A stretch of DNA of 64,000 nucleotides from Candidatus Zhuqueibacterota bacterium (GCA_029261995.1 JAJDAF010000043.1:58101-122100), one strand, 5' to 3'. Shown: positions 15,855-25,221, counted from the stretch's first letter. Made by a program: numbers and translations. Notes: generated by a model not told the origin, from the letters alone.

Positions 15855-18287
15855 CTACTCAAAAGCGGCCGTCGTTGGAACCAAAAGAAGTTTGTGTGGC
15901 GCTGACTGTTGGACCTCAGCCTTGTTCAGGCTTCTGCTGCGATACTCCCCCTGCAGCCAGAGCGAAGTCTGATCTTTGTAGTGGTCGCTCAACCGCTGGC
16001 CTGATTGTCCCGTAGGCATGACGGCGAGGGCGTGCTGCGGGTCGCACAGGTCAACGATCTGCCGCATGGAAGGGCCAATCACCGAATCGAACGGCTGGCT
16101 AAACCGATGCTCGCTGTTGTTGATCGTCATGGTGGATCCGCCCATTGCAAACGGCCCGATGTTGAGAGCGACACCCAGAGGCTCGACAACCCCAAGGACA
16201 TGACGCATGGTCAGAGTATGGATTTCGCCCCAGCGCCAGTTCGCGATACTATCACCTGCCCTGGCGCGGAGCATGCGCACGCCATCGAGCAGACTCTTTT
16301 CAAGAATATCATCCTTTGTTTCGACGTGCTCTGTCGTTACATCATCAAACCAATTGCTGCGTTCTTTCTGGAGTAACGACGTAATTACGCGTAGAGGGAC
16401 GTTGCTGGTCTTGATGTAATGCTGGTACAAGGAATCCCCCATCTCATCCTTGAGCGTGTTTTCCGTCACTTTGTAGAGGAAGGCGTGATAGATTGAAACC
16501 GGAATGCTATCCTGAGATTCGATGCCATCGCTCCAATCCTTGATCAAATTGAAAAAGACACGCAACGAGTCATTCGCTGTCGAATCGACCCGAGGCTGTA
16601 ACGCATCTGTCAGAATAGTCATGAGCAACCTGGCGTGCGAAGATTCGATATCTTGCTGCATGGCCTGAAAATCCCGAACCGCGAAGGTGTCCTGACCGGC
16701 AAACCACTGCTGAATCCGTTCGGCGCGGCCAGGCGGTTCCCACAGGTCTGATAAATAATAGGGATAGCTGTCGCTGACAATCTTGTTGTTCGCGGTTGCA
16801 ATGTATCCCTGTTCCGGATTCAGGAGATGGGGCAGATGCTCAAACGGAACATCGGACAACCACTGCCCGGTGAGGCGCCACCCCTGATGCGGGAGCAGGC
16901 CAGTGGTGCGATGCCGGATTGGAATTCTACCAGCCAATTGGTAGCCAATATCACCTTCCGCTGTGGCAAAAACAAAATTCTGCGCAGGCACGGTGAAACC
17001 ACGCAGCGCATCGATGAACTGTGTCCGATCGGCAGCCTGCATCAGATTGAGGTAGGCGCCGAGATCATCAGTGGGGGTTTGACCCACCCATTTCATGGAA
17101 ATAACATCTGTGCCGTTGGCCCAAACCGGGTGCATGTCAGAAACCACGATGCCATTACGCGTGGACCGGATTTCGAGGGTAACGGTTTGACCATCCTTGA
17201 CAGCGATCTCTTCGATGACCGTCTCAAAGGTCAGCCAATTCCGGCCATCCCAGTACTGCGTCGAGTCTTGCGGATTGATGCGCTCGACATAAAAATCGAC
17301 ATCATCGACCATGCCATTGGTAAGCCCCCACGCAATATTCTGATTGTGCCCGATCACGACGCCGGGAACGCCAGGCAGCGTGACGCCTGCAACGTCCAGA
17401 CTTGGGCTTGAAAGATGCATTTCATACCAGATCGCAGGCGTCATCAATTCCAGGTGCGGGTCGTTGGCGAGAATTGGCTTACCACATTCAGTCCTCCTCC
17501 CCGAAACGGCCCAAGCGTTGCTGCCGATTCTGCCGCCATGAATCCCAAGGAGATTGTGAACCAGTTCCCCGGCTTTCAAAAAGTGCTGCACCTCGCTCCA
17601 AAATGGCCGGGTCTGTTGCGGAATAACAAGTGGGCCCTGCTTCGGGAAATCCGGGAAGACCTCGCGCGCCCGCTGGGGTCCAAGCCTGGCAACCAGTTCA
17701 CTCAGCACCGGCTCGACGTACCAACTGAATGACAACTTCCACGCCATCAGTCGCGTGAATGCGATACTGTCTTCAATGCGCCACTTTTCAGGTTTGTATT
17801 TGAGAAGAGAAAACTCGATGGGGTAATCCGTCTTGTGCGACTCGATAAATGCATTCACACCGGCGGCGTACGCCTGCAGAGCCAGTCTCGACTGCGCTGA
17901 AAGCGTATCTGAAATCGCGCGGGCGATGCGATCGAACCCCCACAGACGCAGGAACTTGTCATCCTCCAGGGTCTTTTCGCCAAACACTTCGGATAGGCGA
18001 CCCGTCGCAGCGCGGCGATAGAAGTCCATCTGCCAGAGACGATCCTGGGCCGCCACGAAACCTGCAGCCCGGAACAAATCCGGGTCGTTCTCAGCAAAAA
18101 TATGTGGCACGCCCCAGTCGTCACGATAAACTTCCACGGGTTTTCTGAGGTCGGGAAGGTCAAGCGTGCCAATTGTTTTCGGCAGGGCGTTGACCAACAG
18201 ATTTCGGTAGCTCAAGAATGCCACCGCCGCTGTCACAACAATCAAAAAAGCGGCTATCCGCCAGAGAAGTCTCCACCCACGTGCCAT
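15855..18287 (-). CDS. Penicillin amidase/acylase-family Ntn hydrolase
   Basis: 810 residues, normal for the family. An N-terminal hydrophobic segment (about 8-28) directs it to the periplasm or membrane. The precursor should self-cleave at G255-S256 in GGRIGSNAWAVSG, leaving Ser256 as the N-terminal nucleophile of the beta chain. The alpha chain has VYRDDWGVPHIFAENDPDLF and AAQDRLWQMDFYRR, both family signatures. These enzymes hydrolyse amides such as beta-lactams, acyl-homoserine lactones or acylated peptides; the substrate here cannot be told. The gene stands alone. Confidence 0.88.
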   Translation of the reverse strand: MARGWRLLWRIAAFLIVVTAAVAFLSYRNLLVNALPKTIGTLDLPDLRKPVEVYRDDWGVPHIFAENDPDLFRAAGFVAAQDRLWQMDFYRRAATGRLSEVFGEKTLEDDKFLRLWGFDRIARAISDTLSAQSRLALQAYAAGVNAFIESHKTDYPIEFSLLKYKPEKWRIEDSIAFTRLMAWKLSFSWYVEPVLSELVARLGPQRAREVFPDFPKQGPLVIPQQTRPFWSEVQHFLKAGELVHNLLGIHGGRIGSNAWAVSGRRTECGKPILANDPHLELMTPAIWYEMHLSSPSLDVAGVTLPGVPGVVIGHNQNIAWGLTNGMVDDVDFYVERINPQDSTQYWDGRNWLTFETVIEEIAVKDGQTVTLEIRSTRNGIVVSDMHPVWANGTDVISMKWVGQTPTDDLGAYLNLMQAADRTQFIDALRGFTVPAQNFVFATAEGDIGYQLAGRIPIRHRTTGLLPHQGWRLTGQWLSDVPFEHLPHLLNPEQGYIATANNKIVSDSYPYYLSDLWEPPGRAERIQQWFAGQDTFAVRDFQAMQQDIESSHARLLMTILTDALQPRVDSTANDSLRVFFNLIKDWSDGIESQDSIPVSIYHAFLYKVTENTLKDEMGDSLYQHYIKTSNVPLRVITSLLQKERSNWFDDVTTEHVETKDDILEKSLLDGVRMLRARAGDSIANWRWGEIHTLTMRHVLGVVEPLGVALNIGPFAMGGSTMTINNSEHRFSQPFDSVIGPSMRQIVDLCDPQHALAVMPTGQSGQRLSDHYKDQTSLWLQGEYRSRSLNKAEVQQSAPHKLLLVPTTAAFE

Positions 18288-18378
18288 ACTAGCCTTGCGC
18301 TTGAGAATTGGAGATGTGTGAAATGTGGTTGCTCCGGCGACCAGTCGTCGCCGAAAGCGTCAAATGATTCAAAGGTGA

Positions 18379-19128
18379 CTAAAAATACTCCGCGTACCCG
18401 ATTTTGAATTCCCGGGTCACTTCGCTACTTAACCCGTTCTTCAGAATGTTCTTCACATTGAACTGCAAAATCAGTTGCTCAGAAAAAATCCACTGAAAGC
18501 CCGCGTTCAGATAGCCGTCGCCATCTCCGAACTGCACATCATTTTCATTGTCGTTGTTGGCAAGATCATATTCGAGCATGGCCCGGAACTCCCGATTAAA
18601 ACTCAAGTCGGCGCCAAGAAAAATATTCAGTGCCTGGTCATCGTCACCATCTTCGAGGCTGTAGTTGAGGCCGCCGTGGATCCCCAGGTTAAGCAAGAAT
18701 GCGTAGTTCTTGCTCGCAACAGCAAAGAACCCCCGGGACTTGTTTTCGTAGCGGTCGAATTCTTTGTTGTAGGGACCGTAGCCCTGAGAGTCGAAGCCGA
18801 TGGATATTGCGGGCATGGCGAAATTCTCGTCCACCAGCCGGATGCGTGCGTGGATTCCCGGGTTCGGATGCCAATCGACTTCTCCCTCGCCGATGACATT
18901 TGTTCCTCCCCACGACAATCCGAACATAAAGCGGGGCGTGACACCAACACTGACGCCGCCCAGCAAGCCTCCCTGACCGAACATGTGCAGCCGAATATCG
19001 TAGCTGCCGCGGTCAAGGGTTCCGCCAGTCGGAAGGTCAACCATCTGTCGCTGTTCGATAAGTTCCTGAGCTGCCATGGGGCCAACCCCGAGTAACAGCA
19101 GCAGAATGCCAATAATTTGCTTTCTCAT
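18379..19128 (-). CDS. Predicted outer-membrane/secreted beta-barrel protein, unknown function
   Basis: 249 residues from the ATG at 19128, chosen because it has GGAGTGAGG just upstream and begins a signal peptide (MRKQIIGILLLLLGVGPMAA, cleavage near AAQ). The mature part alternates hydrophobic and polar residues with many Gly and aromatic positions (SVGVTPRFMFGLSWGG, LNIFLGADLSFNREFRAMLE) and ends in aromatic YAEYF. This fits a small outer-membrane barrel resembling YjbH- or OmpL-like hypotheticals. No function is assigned. Confidence 0.65.
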   Translation of the reverse strand: MRKQIIGILLLLLGVGPMAAQELIEQRQMVDLPTGGTLDRGSYDIRLHMFGQGGLLGGVSVGVTPRFMFGLSWGGTNVIGEGEVDWHPNPGIHARIRLVDENFAMPAISIGFDSQGYGPYNKEFDRYENKSRGFFAVASKNYAFLLNLGIHGGLNYSLEDGDDDQALNIFLGADLSFNREFRAMLEYDLANNDNENDVQFGDGDGYLNAGFQWIFSEQLILQFNVKNILKNGLSSEVTREFKIGYAEYF

Positions 19129-19192
19129 CCTCACTCCGTGATTTCTAAGGTAAGTGCGCGGCGATGTACCTGTGCGGCTGCGCGGGTACCGC

Positions 19193-19981
19193 CTAGTAAA
19201 CTTGCACGGCGCCTCCATCGACCTGAATCGAGGTGCCTGTCATGTAACTGGCCTTCTCCGAGGCGAGAAAAACCACAAGGTTCGCCAGTTCACTGGGTTT
19301 TCCAAGACGGCCCATGGGAATTCCGGCTGTGATGCTTGCCTCCACCTTCTCCGGGGTCGTCGCCTGGGTTTTGGCCCAGGCATCGAAAATTTCAACCACT
19401 CGACCTGTGCGCGTCCAGCCGGGACAAACGCTGTTCACCAGAATGCCATCTTTCGCGACCTGGTTTGACAGAGTCTTTGACCAACCCAGCACGGACAGCC
19501 GCAGGCTATTCGACAGGAGAAGCTCATTGACTGGCTGCTTTACGGACACAGACGCTATGTTGACGACCCGCCCCCATTTCTGTTTGCGCATATGTGGTAA
19601 CGCTGCGCGCGTCAACCTGACGGACGACATCAGGGTCAAGTCTACGGCGCGCTGCCAGTGCTCATCGGTCATGTCCGTGAAAAAGCCGGCTGGAGGGCCA
19701 CCTGCGTTGTTCACCAATATGTGAATTGCGCCAAAGGCTTCGATCGCTCTGGCAACCAGTCGTTCGATGTCTGACGGGACAGTCAGGTCGGCTTGCACCG
19801 ACAGGATCTCGGCGGAGGAGGCAGCCCTTATTTCATCACCGGCTGCGGTAATCGCCTCTTTGTTTCTGCTGCAAATCACGACTTTGGCGCCTTCCTGTGC
19901 GAGACCCGCCGCGACTGCTTTACCCAAACCCTGGCTTGAAGCCGCTACAATTGCGACTTTGTTTGCGATTCCCAGATCCAT
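19193..19981 (-). CDS. SDR-family oxidoreductase with atypical active site
   Basis: 262 residues, classical short-chain dehydrogenase length. The Rossmann motif is ASSQGLGK (14-21), with NNAGG at 91-95 and catalytic-type serine S144 in NIAS. At the place of the usual YxxxK the sequence reads S157-N-S-L-R161. A subgroup of SDRs annotated as 3-oxoacyl-ACP reductase-like shows SNxxR here, so this looks like a subfamily trait rather than damage. The substrate is unknown, and the catalytic mechanism must differ from standard SDRs. AAGGAG precedes the ATG. The epimerase gene upstream is 17 bp away. Confidence 0.8.
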   Translation of the reverse strand: MDLGIANKVAIVAASSQGLGKAVAAGLAQEGAKVVICSRNKEAITAAGDEIRAASSAEILSVQADLTVPSDIERLVARAIEAFGAIHILVNNAGGPPAGFFTDMTDEHWQRAVDLTLMSSVRLTRAALPHMRKQKWGRVVNIASVSVKQPVNELLLSNSLRLSVLGWSKTLSNQVAKDGILVNSVCPGWTRTGRVVEIFDAWAKTQATTPEKVEASITAGIPMGRLGKPSELANLVVFLASEKASYMTGTSIQVDGGAVQVY

Positions 19982-19998
19982 CTATTCTCCTTGCTCTT

Positions 19999-20457
19999 CT
20001 AACTGATGGGCGGCCATGCTTCCCAGTCGAACCCGATTTCTTCGTCATCGTAAGCGATGCGGCCTTCTTCATCAGGATCGTAGGTGTTTGAAGTCACGTA
20101 GAGCAGGTGAGCCGTATCTCCCAGCACCCGGCAACCGTGGGCCACGCCCGGCGGAATTCGCAGAGCTTTGCCGCCAAAATTCTGGCCAAGAAAAACAACC
20201 TGCGTTTCACCTTTTGTTGGGGAGTCAGGGCGCTTGTCATGCAAGCCGACTTTGATGTTGCCGACGGGCACATACCACCAATCCACCTGTGTTTTATGGA
20301 TATGCCACGCCTTCGCCACGCCCGGATACATGAGCGAATGACTCAACTGGCCAAACCCCTCGCCAAAAAAGCTGTCCGTTACTCTGATAACTTCGCGAAA
20401 AAATCCCCTCTCGTCCGGATAAGTCGTCAGTTCCTTAATCTCTACGCCATGGATCAT
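19999..20457 (-). CDS. dTDP-4-dehydrorhamnose 3,5-epimerase-like (RmlC) cupin protein
   Basis: 152 residues, a little shorter than RmlC (about 180). RmlC-like features are TYPDERGFFREVIRV at the start, SLMYPGVAKAWHIHKTQVDW in the middle and RIPPGVAHGCRVLGD further on. The family epimerises 4-keto sugar nucleotides. No other dTDP-rhamnose genes are nearby, so it may act on another nucleotide sugar. AAGGAGTG lies upstream of the ATG. It is probably co-transcribed with the SDR gene. Confidence 0.8.
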   Translation of the reverse strand: MIHGVEIKELTTYPDERGFFREVIRVTDSFFGEGFGQLSHSLMYPGVAKAWHIHKTQVDWWYVPVGNIKVGLHDKRPDSPTKGETQVVFLGQNFGGKALRIPPGVAHGCRVLGDTAHLLYVTSNTYDPDEEGRIAYDDEEIGFDWEAWPPIS

Positions 20458-20556
20458 CTAAAAACACTCCTTTGTTTTTGGGTAGCTTTGCGCGAAAAAT
20501 CGAATAAATATAGCCAATCTGTTCTGGATTGTCAATCAATAAGCCAGCCAAAACGC

Positions 20557-20586
20557 AAAAAGGAAGGCCTCGAGACCTTCCTTTTT
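20557..20586 (-). terminator. Terminator downstream of the metallophosphatase gene
   Basis: AAAAAGGAAGG (20557-20567) pairs with CCTTCCTTTTT (20576-20586). The A-run on the + strand gives a U-run at the end of a minus-strand transcript. It ends the gene at 20610-21533. Confidence 0.8.
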
Positions 20587-20609
20587 CTTAGCCAGCTTTC
20601 GGATGACGA

Positions 20610-21533
20610 TTAGTGGGTACCGGCCTTGCCGGGCGCAATGGCTTGATCGTACTCTTTGACCAAATGCGAAAGCCTGTCGTCATCAGCTATTTTTTCACTG
20701 AGCGGCACGCATTTGCCTTGCGCTACCTCGACCGTGCCGTCTCCGACCCATAAGTCGAGCTGACCAAGATACTTGCCTTGTGCACCGGCCTGCATTACCG
20801 CCGTCTCGCCTACCATTTCAGGCTGCATCGACAGCGTGCGGTTGTGGCCACTTAGAATGACATCAATTCCCGGCACTTCGCTTGCCAAATTCTTCGCCTG
20901 ATTCAAACCCAGATGGGCCAAAGCAATCACGACATCACATTTCCCGCTCAACTCCTGCACCATGCGCCGCGCTGCCTCTATCGGATCTTTGATTTCGAAG
21001 CCGGCATCCGCCATTTTAGTTGGAAACATTGGCTTTGTGACTCCGAAAATTCCGACCTTTTTGCCAGCAACGTCCTTGACGACGTATGGTTCGGCAAACA
21101 GTTGCGTCGTGCCATTCAGGTAGACGTTGGCCGAAATCAGCGTCAGTCGCTGCTCATCCCGCATATTTCGTAGGAATTCTTTGCCGTACAGCAAATCCTT
21201 GTCTGCGAGGTTGACTGCCGCGTAGTTGAGCATGGCCATCCCTCGTACCAGGTAGCCGACTTTTTGCTTTTGCGCGTCACTCAGGGCTCCGCAAAAATCA
21301 CCGCTGTCAACCAGCAGTTGTGGTGCTCCCGCAGACTTGGCGCTGCTGATGTAGCTGGCTCTCCGAGCCAGTCCGCCCAGGCGGTTGACCTTTCAGCCAC
21401 AGGGCTTAATGTATCCGTACAGATCACCTGTAAAAAAAAGCTGCATTGAGGTTTTGTCACCTGCCAACAAGGTAAGAGGCATCAGGCAACCCATTGCAAC
21501 CGCAGCAAGTCTAGCGGCGAACCTCGTTTTCAT
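20610..21533 (-). CDS. Candidate selenoprotein: secreted UshA/5'-nucleotidase-like metallophosphatase with in-frame TGA (Sec47)
   Basis: Reading from the ATG at 21533 (AGGAGG 6 bases upstream) gives a signal peptide (MKTRFAARLAAVAMG... to LLAG), then FFTGDLYGYIKPCG, a TGA at 21395-21393, and then KVNRLGGLARRASYI in the same frame to the stop at 20610. The total is 307 residues if TGA is read. As I recall the family, related metallophosphatases have PCGC plus a GGLARRA block, so TGA replaces the second Cys of CxC. Later motifs are LLVDSGDF, IALAHLGLNQA and VILSGHNR. The first metal motif (usually DxHG) is altered to GDLYG. A hairpin 22-38 bases after the TGA fits a bacterial SECIS. Alternative: a nonsense pseudogene or sequencing error. 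Confidence 0.75.
21355..21371 (-). promoter_or_regulatory. Candidate bacterial SECIS hairpin
   Basis: On the minus strand CTGGCT, loop CGGAG, AGCCAG forms a 6-bp stem whose loop starts 28 bases after the TGA at 21395-21393. The loop has G at its second position. This fits the published bacterial SECIS rule of a short apical loop with an early G, about 16-37 bases after UGA. A second small palindrome (CCGCCTGGGCGG) lies between. Confidence 0.5.
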
Positions 21534-21655
21534 CATCAACCTCCTCGGCTACATAAAAGAATCATGGACCGTCAAACTACGATGTTCAAGATAGCAAATG
21601 CATGTTTGCGATGCAATAGGAAACTAGGGACACACGCAGCAAACCGCGGACATCC

Positions 21656-22735
21656 TCATTTGACGGCGACAGCCTGTTTTTCCGCCAAAAGAAACTGCAA
21701 TTCGTCATAGCGCTCCAGCAGTTCTTTTATGGTCCTGCCACCGCCTTCGCCAAAAACATCGACCAACTTGCGATAGTGAGCGATACGCACATCATCGCCT
21801 GTGCCCCTGTGGATTTGCGCCAACAAATCGGGGTAGTCCAACTCGGCCTCCGGATTAAGATTCAGGTTGAGCTTCTCCTGAAGATCTTCAGGGTTGAAGA
21901 GATAAACGCGGGAAATCACCTTCTCCGCAGTCCGGTTCAGATATGCAAGCTCATCCATTCTGTCGCGCCAACTCTCGCTTGCCCGAATCAGTGCGCGCAT
22001 TTCGAACTCGGCTGCCCTCAGTCGCTCGCCGCGGTTTTCTCTGACGGTCAGGTAACTCAGATAGCGAGTCGCAAGGCCAGCATTGACCATCGAATTCACG
22101 GCTGCCGACAGCTCTTGCTTTTTCGGCTGTTCAAGAATGGTTTTCTCGACTGGTTTCGGTTGTGGAAGATTTACCGGCGCGCCGGTACCAGCGTGCGGCA
22201 TCACGACTGCCCTAGGCGGAGCGGTCGCTGACGCCAATGTCTCAAGCTCGCGGGCGCGCACATCATCTTGAAGCTCCTTGTTCAGCATCATCATGAAAAA
22301 GTCGAACTCTTTGTCGCTCATCTCAGAAACGGGCTTCCTTTTAAGCTCGGCGAACTGCCGCTCCGGCCTCTTCGAGGTGGTGGCGCCGAGCCTTGTCCGA
22401 GGCGGCTCAGGGCGATTCTTTTCCGGTACCGCGCTTGTCCTGGCCAGGCCTTTGCGATGGGCGTCATATTCAGCAAGCGACAATGTGGCGCCATCTTTTA
22501 GTCGCACGGCCTCAATTCTGCCGCGCTGCAAAACTTCTCCGTATTCATACGCTTTCTTGGTGCTCTTTGCGATGAACTTCACCTGTTGCGCGCTGATCGA
22601 CACAACCTGCGCTTTGATCTTGTCGCCGTTATTCAGGAGCAATGTCACTGACTCGGAATTTCTAAGTCCGCGTTCTGATGCGCACGCAACGAGCACGCAA
22701 CACAGACCCAGCACTGCAATTCTAAGCTGTTTCAT
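21656..22735 (-). CDS. Predicted lipoprotein of unknown function
   Basis: 359 residues from the ATG at 22735, which has AAGGTGG a few bases upstream; an earlier TTG is less likely. The N-terminus MKQLRIAVLGLCCVLVAC is a lipoprotein signal with Cys in a VLVAC lipobox. A small beta-rich domain follows (VTLLLNNGDKIKAQVVS, with RIEAVRLKDGATLSLAEYD), then a proline/basic linker and a helical C-terminal half. No family is recognised. It lies 27 bp downstream of the GWxTD-like gene, so it is probably the last gene of that envelope operon. Confidence 0.65.
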   Translation of the reverse strand: MKQLRIAVLGLCCVLVACASERGLRNSESVTLLLNNGDKIKAQVVSISAQQVKFIAKSTKKAYEYGEVLQRGRIEAVRLKDGATLSLAEYDAHRKGLARTSAVPEKNRPEPPRTRLGATTSKRPERQFAELKRKPVSEMSDKEFDFFMMMLNKELQDDVRARELETLASATAPPRAVVMPHAGTGAPVNLPQPKPVEKTILEQPKKQELSAAVNSMVNAGLATRYLSYLTVRENRGERLRAAEFEMRALIRASESWRDRMDELAYLNRTAEKVISRVYLFNPEDLQEKLNLNLNPEAELDYPDLLAQIHRGTGDDVRIAHYRKLVDVFGEGGGRTIKELLERYDELQFLLAEKQAVAVK

Positions 22736-22762
22736 CTCGACCACCTTCTTCAAAATGTAGTG

Positions 22763-25087
22763 TTACTGCTCCTTCCCCCGAAGCAGTGTTAACTTTGTAG
22801 ATTGTTCAACGCGGGCTGATGACAACATGTCCTGGACTACAATCGCGACCTTGTAGTCGCCCTCTGTGAGCTTGCTGGCATCAAAACTTATGTAATCGTC
22901 TACTTCAGAACTGCGACTGTTTCGGCGGTTGCTGATAGAAACCTCCTTCTTGCCGCCTCTTCCTAAGAAGCCGAATACCTTGCCCAAGCCTCTGTTCCTC
23001 TTTTTCAGGAGTGAAATCTGAATGTCTATCTCATAGTCTGCGATTCCGCTTTCGTCGAGCTTGAGATTGTAGATTTCGTAGTACAGGAAAACAGGCTCTG
23101 ACCTATCAAACTCGTGGGCCGGATTGAGCCTGACAAAAACGTCTCCGAGCTGGACGCTACCAGGCGCATCAGACTCCGAGACACCCAAAGCAGCTACAAC
23201 GTCGCTCATTTCCAAATCTGTCTGTCCGAATGAGCGGATGGCATAGTCGAATTGTTCCCCACCCAGCACGGTTCGGTCCACGGCTTCTTGGCGCGCAAAG
23301 AAAGAGATCTGGTAACCTCCAGGCTCAACTTCAAATCGATAGTGTTGTGTCCGGCTTGCAAGCTTGGCTGCCATGCCTTGAATTCGGACTGAATCCAGAA
23401 CATGAACTGCTTCATCATATTGCGCATTGAGTACAGCGAAACCGGTCTCAAATTCAGCTACATCTGATGAAGCGTCTTTGGATACGCTTGATGTCGCCGG
23501 GATTTCCCAGCTCAACTCGACTCGGGTTTTGCCATCCTGACCTCGGAAACTGGAAGTTTGGAACGGCAGCTCGAGCGGTTCGGTGTCCTTGCTCCAGGTG
23601 TGAAAATCGTGCGTCATGCCAAAATCAACCATTTCACGGCTGTGCTCTGACATCTGAATCAGATTGCTCTGGAATTCTCCAAAAGATTTCGATTGGACCA
23701 GTCTGGTGATAGAGTGGTCCCAGCCAGCGCGGTCGGCAAGCACAGTGCGGTTCTGTATGGCCGAAGCAAGCCGCCAGTTGTTGCCAGTGCCCACGTCAGC
23801 GATCAAAAAATGGAAGATGAGTTTGGGTCGGTCAGCTCGTTTGTGGTAAAGCCAGGACTCATTCGAACTCACGTTTTCGCCAGCCGTTCGTGCGATGTCG
23901 TCCGGCTCGCCGTGCCTGATGAAAATCAACCCTTTGTCGTTAAACTCGTGATTCAACAAATGGACGTTTGGGAACTCCAGATATTGCAAACGGTCCGGGT
24001 TGTTGGCAGGAGTCCTCACGCCGGCGTACCAGTAGTCCTTCTCAGCTTGCAGCAGGCGCCGGTAGTGCTCCACAAGCCTATACTTGACCGACGAAGCCGG
24101 CGTCAACTCACGCTTGGTCCAGAGACGTTTTAGAAAGTCCTTTTTCGCTTGGACATCCGGCAAGCTTTGAAACTCGGCAAGTTCGGCGTCGGTGAACACA
24201 TATTTTGCATCTTCAAACAGAAAGGCCAAATCGATTTCACTTTGACTCGACTCGAGCGTCTGCCAGTAAATCTGATTTGCTTCGATGGGCTGATGTCGCT
24301 GTAGATTCAACCGCACACGTGAAAGATCGAGCGGTGCTCTCGACATCAATCCTGCCTGCCCCAGCACGTCGCTGAAGACGGAATCTGCTTTGGGCAGTTC
24401 GCCGGTCCGACGAAACAGCTCGCCGGTCGCGAATCTATCCCAATCGCTGGAACGGCCAGCGAGCCAGGCCTCTGCCTTGCTCGTTGAAACATGAACCAAC
24501 AACAGGCGATAGAGCTGGAATAAACCAACTTGAGCCTTAACGTTATCGGGTTTGAGCTTGATCTGACGATGTCCCCAGACAATTGCATTCTTCCAGTGGC
24601 GGCGGTGACGCTCCAGCCAGGCACGCTGCAGCAAAACCGTCCTGAAACTGGAGTCCTGGTGGATAACGGTCTCGAAGTAATTCTGCGACTTGTCGAAATC
24701 CCGCTTCCTGAGAAAAAGCGCTTTGAAACTACCTGTCTCGCGATGGGCGATGCCCAGGGCATAATTCGCTTCAAGGTTGCCGGCATCAATCGCCAGAATA
24801 CGCTTGTTCCACTTCTTGACATCACCCCAATCGCGGCGTTCAAGGGCCAACTCGGACAGAGCTGCGAGAGTTGAAGCATTCTCCGGTTCTGCCTTGAGTC
24901 TGTTTTCCAACTGCTTGCGCAGCGCATCCTGTATTTTCGAGAAGTCCGGTTCGTCACGACTGGATTCGCCCTTGACATCAGGATCGAGAGGTTGGGCTAT
25001 GAGCAAGGGTAGAGACAGCGAAAACAGGAAGATGGAAGAGCAAAAAATGAAGAAGAGTAACCCGGGATTGATTCTCGTCGATGTCAT
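22763..25087 (-). CDS. TPR/GWxTD-like secreted protein
   Basis: 774 residues with an N-terminal signal or anchor (LLFFIFCSSIFLFSLSLPLL). TPR-like helices span about 60-290. The segment DFLKRLWTKRELTPASSVKY (about 317-336), then EHYRRLLQAEKDYWYAG and KGLIFIRHGEPDDI (about 385-398), matches the GWxTD domain layout (RDPTP, then GRIYIKYGPPDEI). The eponymous GW-x-TD residues are replaced by LLNHEFNDKG. The C-terminal part is beta-rich (about 500-770). GWxTD proteins occur in FCB and Acidobacteria lineages with unknown role. Located between a FadL-like barrel and a lipoprotein. Confidence 0.75.
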   Translation of the reverse strand: MTSTRINPGLLFFIFCSSIFLFSLSLPLLIAQPLDPDVKGESSRDEPDFSKIQDALRKQLENRLKAEPENASTLAALSELALERRDWGDVKKWNKRILAIDAGNLEANYALGIAHRETGSFKALFLRKRDFDKSQNYFETVIHQDSSFRTVLLQRAWLERHRRHWKNAIVWGHRQIKLKPDNVKAQVGLFQLYRLLLVHVSTSKAEAWLAGRSSDWDRFATGELFRRTGELPKADSVFSDVLGQAGLMSRAPLDLSRVRLNLQRHQPIEANQIYWQTLESSQSEIDLAFLFEDAKYVFTDAELAEFQSLPDVQAKKDFLKRLWTKRELTPASSVKYRLVEHYRRLLQAEKDYWYAGVRTPANNPDRLQYLEFPNVHLLNHEFNDKGLIFIRHGEPDDIARTAGENVSSNESWLYHKRADRPKLIFHFLIADVGTGNNWRLASAIQNRTVLADRAGWDHSITRLVQSKSFGEFQSNLIQMSEHSREMVDFGMTHDFHTWSKDTEPLELPFQTSSFRGQDGKTRVELSWEIPATSSVSKDASSDVAEFETGFAVLNAQYDEAVHVLDSVRIQGMAAKLASRTQHYRFEVEPGGYQISFFARQEAVDRTVLGGEQFDYAIRSFGQTDLEMSDVVAALGVSESDAPGSVQLGDVFVRLNPAHEFDRSEPVFLYYEIYNLKLDESGIADYEIDIQISLLKKRNRGLGKVFGFLGRGGKKEVSISNRRNSRSSEVDDYISFDASKLTEGDYKVAIVVQDMLSSARVEQSTKLTLLRGKEQ

Positions 25088-25221
25088 ATGTAACCTGACA
25101 AGTGTTTCGAAAGTCTAAAGGGCAAGCACTGGCAGTCTGGCGAGAGGGGCCCTTCGCGGAGGTTGTCGCAACATTGTCAGGCCGGCCTAAAAAGGGATTA
25201 AAGACCGGCCCAACGCTGAGA

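Noticed and set aside
25180..25212. GGCCGG/CCGGCC hairpin as terminator of the FadL-like gene
   Set aside because: The stem is only about 6 bp with a long loop and no U-run on the minus strand; not listed as a feature.
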